A DNA stretch of 64,000 nt from an uncultured Bacteroidota bacterium (lineage in GTDB: Bacteria; Bacteroidota; Bacteroidia; Flavobacteriales; Flavobacteriaceae): contig CACNIG010000002.1 of assembly GCA_902620455.1 (NCBI GenBank), forward strand, positions 62,001 to 126,000, in the 5' to 3' direction. Shown in pieces: positions 54,285 to 63,258 of the stretch. Under the pieces are notes generated by a model. The model worked only from the letters and a program-made list of their open reading frames with translations, was not told the origin of the DNA and searched no databases. A program made the translations under genes and the position numbers. How positions within the stretch are numbered: the stretch's first letter is position 1; every line of letters starts with the position of its first letter.

Positions 54285-55828
54285 ACCGTATAATTTTTAA
54301 TTAATTTATTAAAATTTTTTAACTCGGTATCAATCCATGCTTGATCTTTCTCTAAAATTTCTGCCATCTTTTTTGCAACACCGGGTGCTATTTTTTTAGA
54401 TTCATTGGAATCTAGGAAAACACATCTAGTTCTTCTGGCTAAAACATCCTCTAAAGTAATTGCCATTTCATGAATTATTGACCATTTAATGATATTATTG
54501 GATATGTAAAATTTACTTGATAATGACTTATTGTCCTCTTTCCCCCCCAAAGATTCAACCTTTTTCTTTAGAGAACCATATACATGCATTTGATCAGACC
54601 AATCTATATTTTTTTTGTAGCCAAAGAGTTTTGTTTTTTCGGTTCTGCATTTTTTCTTTTTGAGTTTGTTTATGGAAATTGCAGCATCAATTGCATCTTC
54701 TGCAATTTTTCTGTAAGTAGTCCATTTACCCCCAAGCACACTTATTAAACCAGAGGGAGAAATATCAATTTTATGACTTCTAGAAACTTCTTTTGTTGAC
54801 TTCTTATCAGAAGTTGCTGCAAGTGGTCTTAGTCCTGCAAATACGCTTTTTATATCACCTCTCTTTGGCTTAATAGTCATGTATTTACCAGCATTCTTTA
54901 AAATAAATTCAATTTCTTCCTTTAAAGGTTTAGGTTCATCATTTGCATCTTTGATCTGAGTATCAGTTGTTCCAACAACAACATAATTTTTCCATGGAAC
55001 AGCAAATAAGACTCTCCCATCAGAAGTTTGAGGAATTAAAATTGCATGTTTACTTTTTAAGAATTTTTTTTCCAAAACAATATGTACACCTTGACTTGGC
55101 TGTATCATTTTTTCAATTTTAGGTTGATCCATCCTAATTATTTCCTCCGCAAAAACTCCAGTTGCATTGATTACAACTTTACTTTTAACTTGATATTTTT
55201 TGGAGTTTATTGAATCTGTAAAACTCAATCCAACAATTTCTTTATTTTTTTTTATTAGGCCATCTACATTACAGTAATTCAATAAAGCAGTTTTTTTAGA
55301 ATTTGCAGAAAGTGCTAGAGTGATGGCCATTCTAGAGTCATCAAATTGTCCGTCGTGATATATAACCCCACCTCTAAGTCCTTTTTTATTCACATTTGGT
55401 ATTAATTTTTCTGTTTCTTTTTTGGATATAATTACTGATTTTCCTAAACCAAGCTTTCCTGCCATCATATCATAAATTTTCATTCCAATTCCGTAGAAAG
55501 GACTAGCCCACCAATCATATGTAGGTATTACAAAGCTTAAATCTTGAACCAGATGAGGAGCATTTCTCTTAAGAATTCCTCTTTCTTTTAAGGATTCAAT
55601 TACTAGGGTAATATCACCATTTTGTAAATACCTAACCCCTCCATGAATAAGTTTCGTACTTCTTGATGAAGTACCTTTTCCAAAGTCATATTTTTCTAAT
55701 AATAGAGTCTTATAACCTCTTTTTGAAGCATCAACTGCAATTCCAAGACCAGAGGCACCTCCACCTATAATTACAATATCCCATTCAAGGACTTTGTTTA
55801 ATTTAATAATGGAGTCGTTTCTATTCAT
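54281..55828 (-). CDS. glpD: aerobic glycerol-3-phosphate dehydrogenase
   Basis: An FAD-dependent membrane-associated enzyme that oxidises G3P to dihydroxyacetone phosphate and feeds electrons to quinone. The 515-residue protein has IIGGGASGLGIAVDA (FAD Rossmann), STKLIHGGVRYLQ and GGVIYHDGQFDDSRM, and LGGKWTTYRKIAEDA near the C-terminal domain. It overlaps glpK by 8 nt and glpF by 4. Confidence 0.97.
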   Translation of the reverse strand: MNRNDSIIKLNKVLEWDIVIIGGGASGLGIAVDASKRGYKTLLLEKYDFGKGTSSRSTKLIHGGVRYLQNGDITLVIESLKERGILKRNAPHLVQDLSFVIPTYDWWASPFYGIGMKIYDMMAGKLGLGKSVIISKKETEKLIPNVNKKGLRGGVIYHDGQFDDSRMAITLALSANSKKTALLNYCNVDGLIKKNKEIVGLSFTDSINSKKYQVKSKVVINATGVFAEEIIRMDQPKIEKMIQPSQGVHIVLEKKFLKSKHAILIPQTSDGRVLFAVPWKNYVVVGTTDTQIKDANDEPKPLKEEIEFILKNAGKYMTIKPKRGDIKSVFAGLRPLAATSDKKSTKEVSRSHKIDISPSGLISVLGGKWTTYRKIAEDAIDAAISINKLKKKKCRTEKTKLFGYKKNIDWSDQMHVYGSLKKKVESLGGKEDNKSLSSKFYISNNIIKWSIIHEMAITLEDVLARRTRCVFLDSNESKKIAPGVAKKMAEILEKDQAWIDTELKNFNKLIKNYTV

Positions 55829-57311
55829 TAACCTTAAGAAGTTTATTTATTCTAATCTCCCAAAGATTAATTATATGTTTTGAATCATTTTTCAAATTTG
55901 GGTTAAAGGATTTATCCTCTTTCCATAAATCATTTAAATCTGAAATATTTTTCCAAAAACCAGAAGCTAATCCAGCCAAAAAAGCCACTCCAAGGGCTGT
56001 TGTCTCAGTAGTCTTAGGCCTTACTACATTGGTTTGTAATAAATCGGATTGTATCTGCATTAAAAGATTGTTATTACTAGCTCCACCATCTACCTTTAAA
56101 TTTGTAAATTTTATATTTGCGTCTTTTTGCATTTCAATAATTATGTCTCTAGTTCTAAGAGCAATTGATTCAAGTGCTGCTCTTGCTATATGTCCATTCT
56201 CAGTTCCTCTAGTTATACCAAATATTGTTCCCTGTGCATAAGGATCCCAATATGGGGCAGCTAAACCAGATAATGCTGGTACAAAAGTTATGCCCCCATT
56301 GTCTTTTACTGTATTTGCAAGATTTTCAACTTCAGGTGCTTCCTTTATAATACCTAATTTATCTCTAAGCCATTGAATAAGTGCACCAGCTACGAACACA
56401 CTTCCTTCAAGTGCATAAGTAAGTTCTCCATCTATTCTCCAAGCAATTGTTGAAAGCATTTTATTTTTTGATTTTACCGATGATTTTCCTGTATTCATAA
56501 CACAAAAACAACCTGTACCATATGTGTTCTTTATATCCCCAGGATTAATACATAACTGACCAAATAATGCAGCTTGTTGATCACCAGCTATTCCAGCAAT
56601 TGGTATTTTAGTACCCATAATTTCATCATCTAGATATGCTGAAATTGCAGATGAATCCACAACTTCTGGTAATATATTTCTTGGAACATCAAAAATTTCC
56701 AATAATTCATCATCCCATTTGTCATCCTTTATGTTATAGAGAAGAGTTCTACTAGCATTAGAAGGATCTGTTATATGATATTTTCCTTTAGTTAAATTCC
56801 ATATTAACCAAGTGTCTATTGTGCCAAATATTAGTTGTCCATTATCAGCTAGTTCACGAATTTCGCTTTTGCTATCAAGAATCCATTTTATTTTTGTTCC
56901 AGAGAAATAAGCATCAATAACCAATCCTGTTTTATTTTGAATAAGTTCACTTTTGTTATCCTCTTTTAGCTTATCACAATAGCTTGCAGTCCTTCTATCT
57001 TGCCACACAATTGCATTATAAACTGGTTGTCCATTATCTTTATTCCAAATAACTGTTGTCTCTCTTTGATTTGTAATTCCTATTGAGTCAATTTCATCAG
57101 GTCTAACATTTGAATTTTTAATCACATTTTTAATAGCTCTCAACTGTGTGTTCCATATCTCCAATGCATCATGTTCAACCCAACCCTCTTTGGGAAAAAA
57201 TTGTGTAAACTCATATTGCGCAATTCCAATTGATTCCGCATTTTTATTAAAAAGAATTGCTCTTGAACTAGTTGTTCCAGCATCTATCGAAAGAATATAT
57301 TTTTTGTTCAT
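55821..57311 (-). CDS. glpK: glycerol kinase
   Basis: Phosphorylates glycerol to G3P. The 496-residue FGGY kinase has IDAGTTSSRAILF, GITNQRETTVIWNK, GIAGDQQAALFGQ, NTYGTGCFCVMN and the late LKVDGGASNNNL. It is the first gene of the glp operon. Its ATG lies only 15 nt downstream of a strong rho-independent terminator belonging to the preceding gene pair, so its promoter cannot lie in the usual position between them. Confidence 0.97.
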   Translation of the reverse strand: MNKKYILSIDAGTTSSRAILFNKNAESIGIAQYEFTQFFPKEGWVEHDALEIWNTQLRAIKNVIKNSNVRPDEIDSIGITNQRETTVIWNKDNGQPVYNAIVWQDRRTASYCDKLKEDNKSELIQNKTGLVIDAYFSGTKIKWILDSKSEIRELADNGQLIFGTIDTWLIWNLTKGKYHITDPSNASRTLLYNIKDDKWDDELLEIFDVPRNILPEVVDSSAISAYLDDEIMGTKIPIAGIAGDQQAALFGQLCINPGDIKNTYGTGCFCVMNTGKSSVKSKNKMLSTIAWRIDGELTYALEGSVFVAGALIQWLRDKLGIIKEAPEVENLANTVKDNGGITFVPALSGLAAPYWDPYAQGTIFGITRGTENGHIARAALESIALRTRDIIIEMQKDANIKFTNLKVDGGASNNNLLMQIQSDLLQTNVVRPKTTETTALGVAFLAGLASGFWKNISDLNDLWKEDKSFNPNLKNDSKHIINLWEIRINKLLKVNE

Positions 57312-57326
57312 TATTATTTACAATTT

Positions 57327-57358
57327 AAAAAAAAACCCCCTTATTCAGGGGGTTTTTT
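57327..57358. terminator. rho-independent terminator between the secreted-protein pair and glpK
   Basis: A 5-bp G/C stem (CCCCC 57336-57340, GGGGG 57348-57352) with a 7-nt loop, extended by six A/T pairs (A-run 57327-57335, T-run 57353-57358). It is symmetric and would work on both strands. It follows the stop of the minus-strand secreted-protein genes by about 20 nt and is the only strong intrinsic terminator seen in the window apart from the pheA attenuator. Confidence 0.92.
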
Positions 57359-57378
57359 AATTTATTTAAAATTTAAAT

Positions 57379-58074
57379 TTAATCTTGATTATATGATTTA
57401 ATAAGGTTTAAGCCCACATTAAACATAATATCAACTGCTCCTTGAGATGATGATTGAAATTGAGCTCCTGCTCCAGAATTTAAAACTCCTTCTCTACCCT
57501 TAAGCCACTCTGCTAAATTGGTTTGTCTTGCAACTAAATAATGTGTTACTCCTTTTTGAGCACCAATTATTGCTTCATGCAATTCAAAACCTCCATTTAG
57601 ATTTTGATTAAATTCACTGAATGCATTTACAAATTTTGCAGGATCAGATACATTCATTGCCCAAACAACACTAAAATTATTCGCTAAATTTTCTGGGTTA
57701 AATACTAAAGGCGATCCTAAAATAATTTGATCAAACTCAACGTACTTATCAATAGTAACGAAGAGTGCAAGCCCCTCTATAGTTGGAGGTGGACCTGAAG
57801 TCCAATTTGCAAACGCGTCAGCTGATTGACCAATAAAACATAATTGATGAGTTGAATCGAAATCACCATTCGTAAATGATATTTCAGATAAAGTTACGGT
57901 ATAAGGCATACTTTTTCCAGCCTCCGAATTCATAAAATTATCCATTGCCTCAACAAATTGTTGCTGGCCCCAGTTGTCAACTGTAACACCCATACATGCC
58001 CAATAAGATTTCTGAGCATTCAATTGAGTAAAACTTAAAATTGAGATTGATAACAATAAAATAATTTTTTTCAT
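57379..58074 (-). CDS. secreted protein of unknown function, paralogue A
   Basis: The ATG at 58074 gives 231 residues with a signal peptide (MKKIILLLSISILSF, cleavage after LNA). An upstream ATG at 58098 would add eight residues before the basic end of the signal. It resembles its neighbour 58089-58787: both have an EAMDNFM/QTMDNFY segment after a short N-terminal strand, a central HQLCFIGQ/THYLNFAG region, a SVVWAMNVSDPAKFVNAF-like segment and a final HYLVARQ/HYIYTTY strand. Each looks like two repeats of a small ferredoxin-like (ABM-type) fold. No function is recognised. Confidence 0.75.
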   Translation of the reverse strand: MKKIILLLSISILSFTQLNAQKSYWACMGVTVDNWGQQQFVEAMDNFMNSEAGKSMPYTVTLSEISFTNGDFDSTHQLCFIGQSADAFANWTSGPPPTIEGLALFVTIDKYVEFDQIILGSPLVFNPENLANNFSVVWAMNVSDPAKFVNAFSEFNQNLNGGFELHEAIIGAQKGVTHYLVARQTNLAEWLKGREGVLNSGAGAQFQSSSQGAVDIMFNVGLNLIKSYNQD

Positions 58075-58088
58075 AGTCTTTAATTTAA

Positions 58089-58787
58089 TTAATTCCATGT
58101 TTGAACATTTATAACACTATATGTACCCTTAAAATCAGAAATTGCATCTGTATTTTTGATAAATTCTTCAAATGCTTTTTGTTCTTTGGCAGTTTTAGGA
58201 CCAAAACTTAACATTTCTTCATACGTGTTATATGTTGTGTATATATAGTGTGATTCACCTTCAATACCTTGACCTCCAAAAATTCCACCAAGAGACAAAT
58301 AGCCTTCTGGCTTCCAGACCTTTACCATTTTGTTAAATTCTTCAACAAAAGCTGCTTGATCTTCTACTCTCCACTCCCAGACTTGAGCAAAATTAGCTTC
58401 ATCATCTTCAGAACCTGGAATTCTAATAAAGGTTTTACCATGAGAATTTGAAATAGTTTCACCATATTTACTAAACTCTGAAGTATATTCATCGTAATCT
58501 GTACCAGATCTCAATTCTCTTAATTTTACAAGGCCTTCTATAGTACCCGCAAAGTTTAAGTAATGAGTAGCCTTATGATTTTCATCACTATGATAAACTG
58601 CAGTAATAGAAACTGAAACACCCTCTGGCATCTCAATATTTCCATAGAAATTATCCATTGTTTGGACAATATTGTTTGCGTATCCATCTTTAGCCACAAC
58701 TCCAACCTCATTCCAAGTTATTTGATCTTGTCCAAAAGCTATTGTTAAAGCAAAAAGTGTTATTGCAATAGTTAGATATTTTTTCAT
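58089..58787 (-). CDS. secreted protein of unknown function, paralogue B
   Basis: 232 residues with a clear signal peptide (MKKYLTIAITLFALTIAFG, cleavage before Gln). The mature part pairs with paralogue A: MDNFYGN, THYLNFAGT, AQVWEWRVEDQAAFVEEFN and HYIYTTYNTYEEML occupy the same order and spacing. Acidic residues are frequent. The 126-base upstream region contains no convincing TAnnTTTG box. The pair is followed by a strong terminator and looks like a tandem duplication. Confidence 0.78.
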   Translation of the reverse strand: MKKYLTIAITLFALTIAFGQDQITWNEVGVVAKDGYANNIVQTMDNFYGNIEMPEGVSVSITAVYHSDENHKATHYLNFAGTIEGLVKLRELRSGTDYDEYTSEFSKYGETISNSHGKTFIRIPGSEDDEANFAQVWEWRVEDQAAFVEEFNKMVKVWKPEGYLSLGGIFGGQGIEGESHYIYTTYNTYEEMLSFGPKTAKEQKAFEEFIKNTDAISDFKGTYSVINVQTWN

Positions 58788-58914
58788 TTTAATTAATTTA
58801 TAGTTATTACTAATATAAAAAAAGTTAAAAAGAATTTGCTGTTTAACTGCTCTTGTTTTAAAACTTTCAATAAACTTTTAAAATAAATTAAAAAAACCAT
58901 TATTAAATTTAGAA

Positions 58915-59664
58915 TTATCTAAGAAAACTTCCACCATTAACATCAATTGTTGAACCAGTTGAATGATCCATTTTACCAGAAACTATTAATGATACTAATG
59001 GCGATATATCTTTTGGTTCTGTGAGTCTATCTAGAGTAATCCCTTGCTTTACAACATCCTCACCATGCTTATCAATAAAACTTTGAGCCATCTCAGTTCT
59101 CACAAATCCAGGAGCTATACTTATTGCTACAATATTATCTGTCTCTCCAAATGATCTTGACATAGTTTTTGTTAATGAAATAATTCCTCCCTTAGAGCAT
59201 GCATAAGATATATAATCTTGCTGCTCTCCTCTGAATGCAGCTCTGGATGCAATATTTATGATCCTTAATCTTGAGTTAATTTTTTTCTCTCTTTTATATC
59301 TTAGAAATTCTTTAAAAATCAATGAAGGTGCTTTAAGATTTACATCAATTGTTTTATCAAACATCTTACTCCAGTCATTTATATCTAGAGAAATATCAGC
59401 TGATTCAGCAATACCAGCATTATTAATTATACAGTCAGGAAAAGATAATTTTCCAATAGTATTTTCTACCATTTTTTTTATCTCCTCTTGCTGAGAAAGG
59501 TCAGCTTGAATAGAGAATGAACCTGTCTTATCTTTTTTCAATAATGCATCTAGAGAAGATTCATTTTTATTATAATGAAGAGCAAGTTCGTGTCCTTCGG
59601 CTAAAAGATCCTTAGCTATTTTATATCCAATACCTTTAGATGATCCTGTTAAAAGTACTTTCAT
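58915..59664 (-). CDS. FabG-like short-chain dehydrogenase/reductase
   Basis: A 249-residue SDR with TGSSKGIGYKIA (cofactor loop), INNAGIAES, INIASRAAF with catalytic Ser and YISYACSKGG with Tyr-Lys. APGFVRTEMAQ is typical of FabG-like oxidoreductases. It lacks other fatty-acid genes nearby, so a role outside fatty acid elongation is possible. It overlaps the S9 peptidase gene by ATGA. Confidence 0.88.
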   Translation of the reverse strand: MKVLLTGSSKGIGYKIAKDLLAEGHELALHYNKNESSLDALLKKDKTGSFSIQADLSQQEEIKKMVENTIGKLSFPDCIINNAGIAESADISLDINDWSKMFDKTIDVNLKAPSLIFKEFLRYKREKKINSRLRIINIASRAAFRGEQQDYISYACSKGGIISLTKTMSRSFGETDNIVAISIAPGFVRTEMAQSFIDKHGEDVVKQGITLDRLTEPKDISPLVSLIVSGKMDHSTGSTIDVNGGSFLR

Positions 59665-61673
59665 TTCTTGTATTTTTCAAACCAAGCTAAGATTGCATTA
59701 ACCTTTGCGATTAAATTGCTTGGCTTTGAAGCAATTCCATGATTAGCATTTGGAATTCGTACAAGCATTGTTTCAACTTTGTTAAGCTTTAATCCAGCAT
59801 AAAATTGTTCACTTTCAGCCATGGGAGTTCTATAATCTTTTTCACCAGTAAGAACCATGGTGGGAGTTTTTACATTTCCCACATAACTTATAGGTGACCT
59901 TTTCAAATAACTCTCAGGATCATCCCACGGAAAATCTTTGAACCAGTATTTGTAAAAATATCCTATATTATCTGCATATAATACAAAACTATACCAATTA
60001 ATTACAGGTTTTGCAACAACAGCAGCTGTAAACTTATCTGTTTTTCCAACTATCCAAGATGTTAATACTCCTCCGCCACTTCCACCAGTTACAAAAAGGT
60101 TAGACTCATCTATATACCCTTTTTCAATAACAAAGTCGACTCCAGATATTAAATCATCATAATCTTGGCTCGGATAATTATGATGAATTAAATTTCCAAA
60201 TTCTTTTCCATAGCTTGTACTTCCCCTGGGATTGGTATACAGAACTACATAACCTTTAGCTGCAAAGAGTTGAACCTCTGATGAAAAATGAAATCCATAA
60301 TTTGTATGAGGACCACCATGAATCTCTAGAATTAAAGGATACTTTTTTGAACTATCAAAGTTTGGAGGTTTTACTATCCATCCATGAATCATCTTACCAT
60401 CATAAGAGGATTCAAACCATATTTCTTCAACATTTCCTAGTTTTTTATAATCAAATAAGTCCTTATTTAAATTTGTCAGTCGCTTTTTTGATCCTTTATA
60501 TCCAACAGCTAGGTCAGCTGGATTATAGGCTGTCCCATAAGTAAATGAATATCTATTATTCTTTGATAAACTAAAAAAGCCTCCACTGTATGGCCTTGAA
60601 AATGATAGGCCTCCAACTTCATTTACTTCAGTATTAAATTTTCCGTCCAATGTAGTTGAACCTATCTTAGTTATTCCTTTATCATCAAACTGAAAAAAAA
60701 TTTTCTTATTATCTCCAGACCAGTAAATGTTCGAAATATTTCTATCAATATCTAGTTCAACTTTATATTTATCTGAGCCATCTGAATTCATTATGTAAAC
60801 TGAATTTTGTTGATAACCAAGGTACTCATCATCATACCCTAAATAAGCAATCATAGAATTATCATAGGAAACTTTAGGACTGTAATCAGGACCATTTCGT
60901 GAAGTAAGTGCTTTATGCTCACCTGAATCTAAACTAAGAACATATATTTCAGAATTATTGGTATTATAATCTGAGTCTTCATTAAGATTTGCAGAAAAAA
61001 TAATTTTATCATTTCCAAGCCAAACTCCTTGTCCAGCTCTTTTTTCAGGTTTTATATTACTAATTTGTCTAGGTGTTCCTCCATTAACAGGGATAGTAAA
61101 AAATTGAACCTCACCAGGTTTTCTAAATCCTGAACTGTCATACCTGTAGTTTAAATCAGATATTTCAACCGGAGGATCGTTCCATTTAGCACCTTTAGGC
61201 TTATCTGGCATTTCAATCAAAGTATCTCTTTCACTATCAATAAATGATGAGAATAGAATATACTTGTCATTTGGTGACCATTGAATTGATTCAATTGAAT
61301 ATTGAAAGTTTGTTAATTTTTGAATTGAATTATTATTTAAATCAAATAGGAAAATTTGAGATTTTCCCTCTCTGTTTGATTTGAATAGAAATTTATCTCC
61401 TTGATTAGACCATTTTGGAGAATTATCTTTAAAATTTCCTGTAGTAATTGGTCTATTATTGTTTCCATCATAATCGATTAACCAAATATTTGAAAAACTT
61501 TGATCTGTCATTATATCATTAAAATTTCTTTGATATAATACCTTATCTCCACTGGGTGATATTTGAGGGTTAGAGATATATTCTAAATCAAATACATCAA
61601 TTGGTTCAAAAATATTTGAGGTTTGAGAAAATGCACTTAACGATGCAAGAGATATTAATAGAATTTTTTTCAT
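59661..61673 (-). CDS. secreted S9 prolyl-oligopeptidase-family peptidase
   Basis: A 670-residue exported serine peptidase. The signal peptide ends near residue 16 (LSAFSQ). Residues about 20-400 form a PD40-type beta-propeller (repeated SPSGDKVLY, WSNQGDKFLF, WSPNDKYILF). The C-terminal alpha/beta-hydrolase domain has IHGGPH, the nucleophile GGSGGG at 530-535 (Ser532), TGEKDYRTP with the acid and NANHGI with the histidine. Acylaminoacyl- or dipeptidyl-peptidase activity is likely; specificity cannot be told. Confidence 0.92.
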   Translation of the reverse strand: MKKILLISLASLSAFSQTSNIFEPIDVFDLEYISNPQISPSGDKVLYQRNFNDIMTDQSFSNIWLIDYDGNNNRPITTGNFKDNSPKWSNQGDKFLFKSNREGKSQIFLFDLNNNSIQKLTNFQYSIESIQWSPNDKYILFSSFIDSERDTLIEMPDKPKGAKWNDPPVEISDLNYRYDSSGFRKPGEVQFFTIPVNGGTPRQISNIKPEKRAGQGVWLGNDKIIFSANLNEDSDYNTNNSEIYVLSLDSGEHKALTSRNGPDYSPKVSYDNSMIAYLGYDDEYLGYQQNSVYIMNSDGSDKYKVELDIDRNISNIYWSGDNKKIFFQFDDKGITKIGSTTLDGKFNTEVNEVGGLSFSRPYSGGFFSLSKNNRYSFTYGTAYNPADLAVGYKGSKKRLTNLNKDLFDYKKLGNVEEIWFESSYDGKMIHGWIVKPPNFDSSKKYPLILEIHGGPHTNYGFHFSSEVQLFAAKGYVVLYTNPRGSTSYGKEFGNLIHHNYPSQDYDDLISGVDFVIEKGYIDESNLFVTGGSGGGVLTSWIVGKTDKFTAAVVAKPVINWYSFVLYADNIGYFYKYWFKDFPWDDPESYLKRSPISYVGNVKTPTMVLTGEKDYRTPMAESEQFYAGLKLNKVETMLVRIPNANHGIASKPSNLIAKVNAILAWFEKYKK

Positions 61674-61721
61674 AAATTAACTTAATTAGCAATATTTGAT
61701 TTTAAAGTTATTAAAATTAGT

Positions 61722-63113
61722 ATGTTAAAAAGAATTATATACTTAATAATATTACTAGTCATTTTTTCCTGTGAAAAAAACAATAATAGTCCGAATATAA
61801 TATTCATTTTAACTGACGACCTTGGATATGGTGACCTGTCCTCTTATGGATCAGAAACAATAAAGACAACTAATATTGATAAACTTGCTGAAGATGGAGT
61901 AAAATTAACATCTTATTATGCAGCTCAACCAGTTTGTTCAGCATCAAGAGCAGCTATACTTACAGGTGCATACCCAAATAGAATAGGAATTTATAATGCT
62001 TTTGGGCCTACATCAAATTCAGGAATCAATCATGATGAATATACTCTAGCTGAGATGTTAAAAGATAATGGCTACAAAACAGGTATTTTTGGTAAATGGC
62101 ATCTTGGTAGTATAAAAGAATTTTTTCCCACGAAACATGGTTTTGATGAATTCTATGGAATATTGTATTCAAATGATATGTGGCGATGGCATCCTGAATA
62201 TCCAGAGGGATATCCACAAGATTTACTTTTATATAGAAATGAAACCGCTATAAAGGAGATAGTAGATCAATCTAACTTAACAAAAGACATAACCACCGAA
62301 AGTATAAACTTTATTAAAAAAAATAAAGATCAACCTTTCTTTCTTTATATAGCTCATCCTCAGCCTCATGTTCCACTATTTGTTTCAGAGGATTTTACGA
62401 ATATAACCGGAAAAGGTCTTTATGCAGATGTTGTAACAGAAATTGACTATTCTGTAGGAAGAATTATTACATATTTAGAAGAAAATGATTTATCAGATAA
62501 TACAATTTTAGTATTTACCTCTGATAATGGGCCATGGCTCTCTTATGGAGATCATTCAGGCTCATCCGGAATTTATAGAGAAGGTAAAGGCACTACATGG
62601 GAAGGTGGAGTTAGAGTTCCAAGCATTATTAAGTTTCCCAATGGATTAAAGCCATCAATAATTGATGAGCCAGTAATGGCAATTGATTGGATGCCAACTT
62701 TTGCAAATATTACTAAATCAAAATTGTCACAAAATAAAATTGACGGTAAAGATATCTGGCCTTTATTGTCAGGTGAAGTAGATCAAACACCTCACAAAAA
62801 ATTGTACTTCTATTACCGAGTTAATGAATTACATTCAATTAGAATGAATGAATGGAAAATACAGTTTTCAAGGACTTACAGATCACTTAATGGAAGAGAA
62901 GGAGGTAAAGATGGAGTCCCTGTTAAATATGATATGAACTTGATAGAAAATAATGAATTATATAATTTATCAAGTGATCCAGAGGAAAAGATTAATGTTT
63001 ATGATAGGTTTCCTGAAATTGCAAAAAAAATGGAAAAATTAGGGGAAGAAGCGAGGATTGAACTTGGTGATAATCTACTAGGAGTTAAGGGAATTGAAAA
63101 TAGAGGAGAATAA
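61722..63113 (+). CDS. arylsulfatase-type sulfatase lipoprotein
   Basis: A 463-residue sulfatase exported as a lipoprotein (VIFSC, Cys17). TDDLGYGD gives metal-binding aspartates. The nucleophile motif is CSASR at 72-76, within AAQPVCSASRAAILTGAYPNR, in which Cys72 is converted to formylglycine. GKWHLG and SDNGPW are also typical. This C-x-A-x-R form of the CxPxR motif still predicts maturation by a formylglycine-generating enzyme, which is not in this window. Algal sulfated polysaccharides are plausible substrates. Confidence 0.93.
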   Translation: MLKRIIYLIILLVIFSCEKNNNSPNIIFILTDDLGYGDLSSYGSETIKTTNIDKLAEDGVKLTSYYAAQPVCSASRAAILTGAYPNRIGIYNAFGPTSNSGINHDEYTLAEMLKDNGYKTGIFGKWHLGSIKEFFPTKHGFDEFYGILYSNDMWRWHPEYPEGYPQDLLLYRNETAIKEIVDQSNLTKDITTESINFIKKNKDQPFFLYIAHPQPHVPLFVSEDFTNITGKGLYADVVTEIDYSVGRIITYLEENDLSDNTILVFTSDNGPWLSYGDHSGSSGIYREGKGTTWEGGVRVPSIIKFPNGLKPSIIDEPVMAIDWMPTFANITKSKLSQNKIDGKDIWPLLSGEVDQTPHKKLYFYYRVNELHSIRMNEWKIQFSRTYRSLNGREGGKDGVPVKYDMNLIENNELYNLSSDPEEKINVYDRFPEIAKKMEKLGEEARIELGDNLLGVKGIENRGE

Positions 63114-63117
63114 GATG

Positions 63118-63192
63118 TGGGCGCTGAGGGATTCGAACCCCCGACCCCCTCGGTGTAAACGAGGTGCTCTAAACCAACTGAGCTAAGCGCCC
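63118..63192 (-). tRNA. tRNA-Val (anticodon UAC)
   Basis: A 75-nt tRNA on the minus strand. Acceptor GGGCGCT (its first six bases pair with GCGCCC), D-loop with AGCTCAGTTGGT, anticodon arm CCTCG-TTTACAC-CGAGG reading UAC, and T-arm GGTTCGAATCC. Discriminator A; CCA is not encoded. It lies 4 bases past the sulfatase stop, in the opposite orientation. Confidence 0.97.
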
Positions 63193-63206
63193 TATGCAAT
63201 CGGAAG

Positions 63207-63214
63207 CAAATATA
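63207..63214 (-). promoter_or_regulatory. predicted -7 element of the tRNA-Val gene
   Basis: Minus-strand TATATTTG (63214-63207) ends 14 nt before the tRNA 5' base. It is the same octamer used before tRNA-Leu, lipA and hppA. Confidence 0.5.
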
Positions 63215-63258
63215 GTTTATTTTAGATTTCCTATCATATACTTTTTTAATTTAGTTAA

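Noticed and set aside
62999-63199. 66-residue minus-strand ORF covering the tRNA-Val
   Set aside because: Most of it is translated tRNA sequence; a classic false ORF over a tRNA gene.
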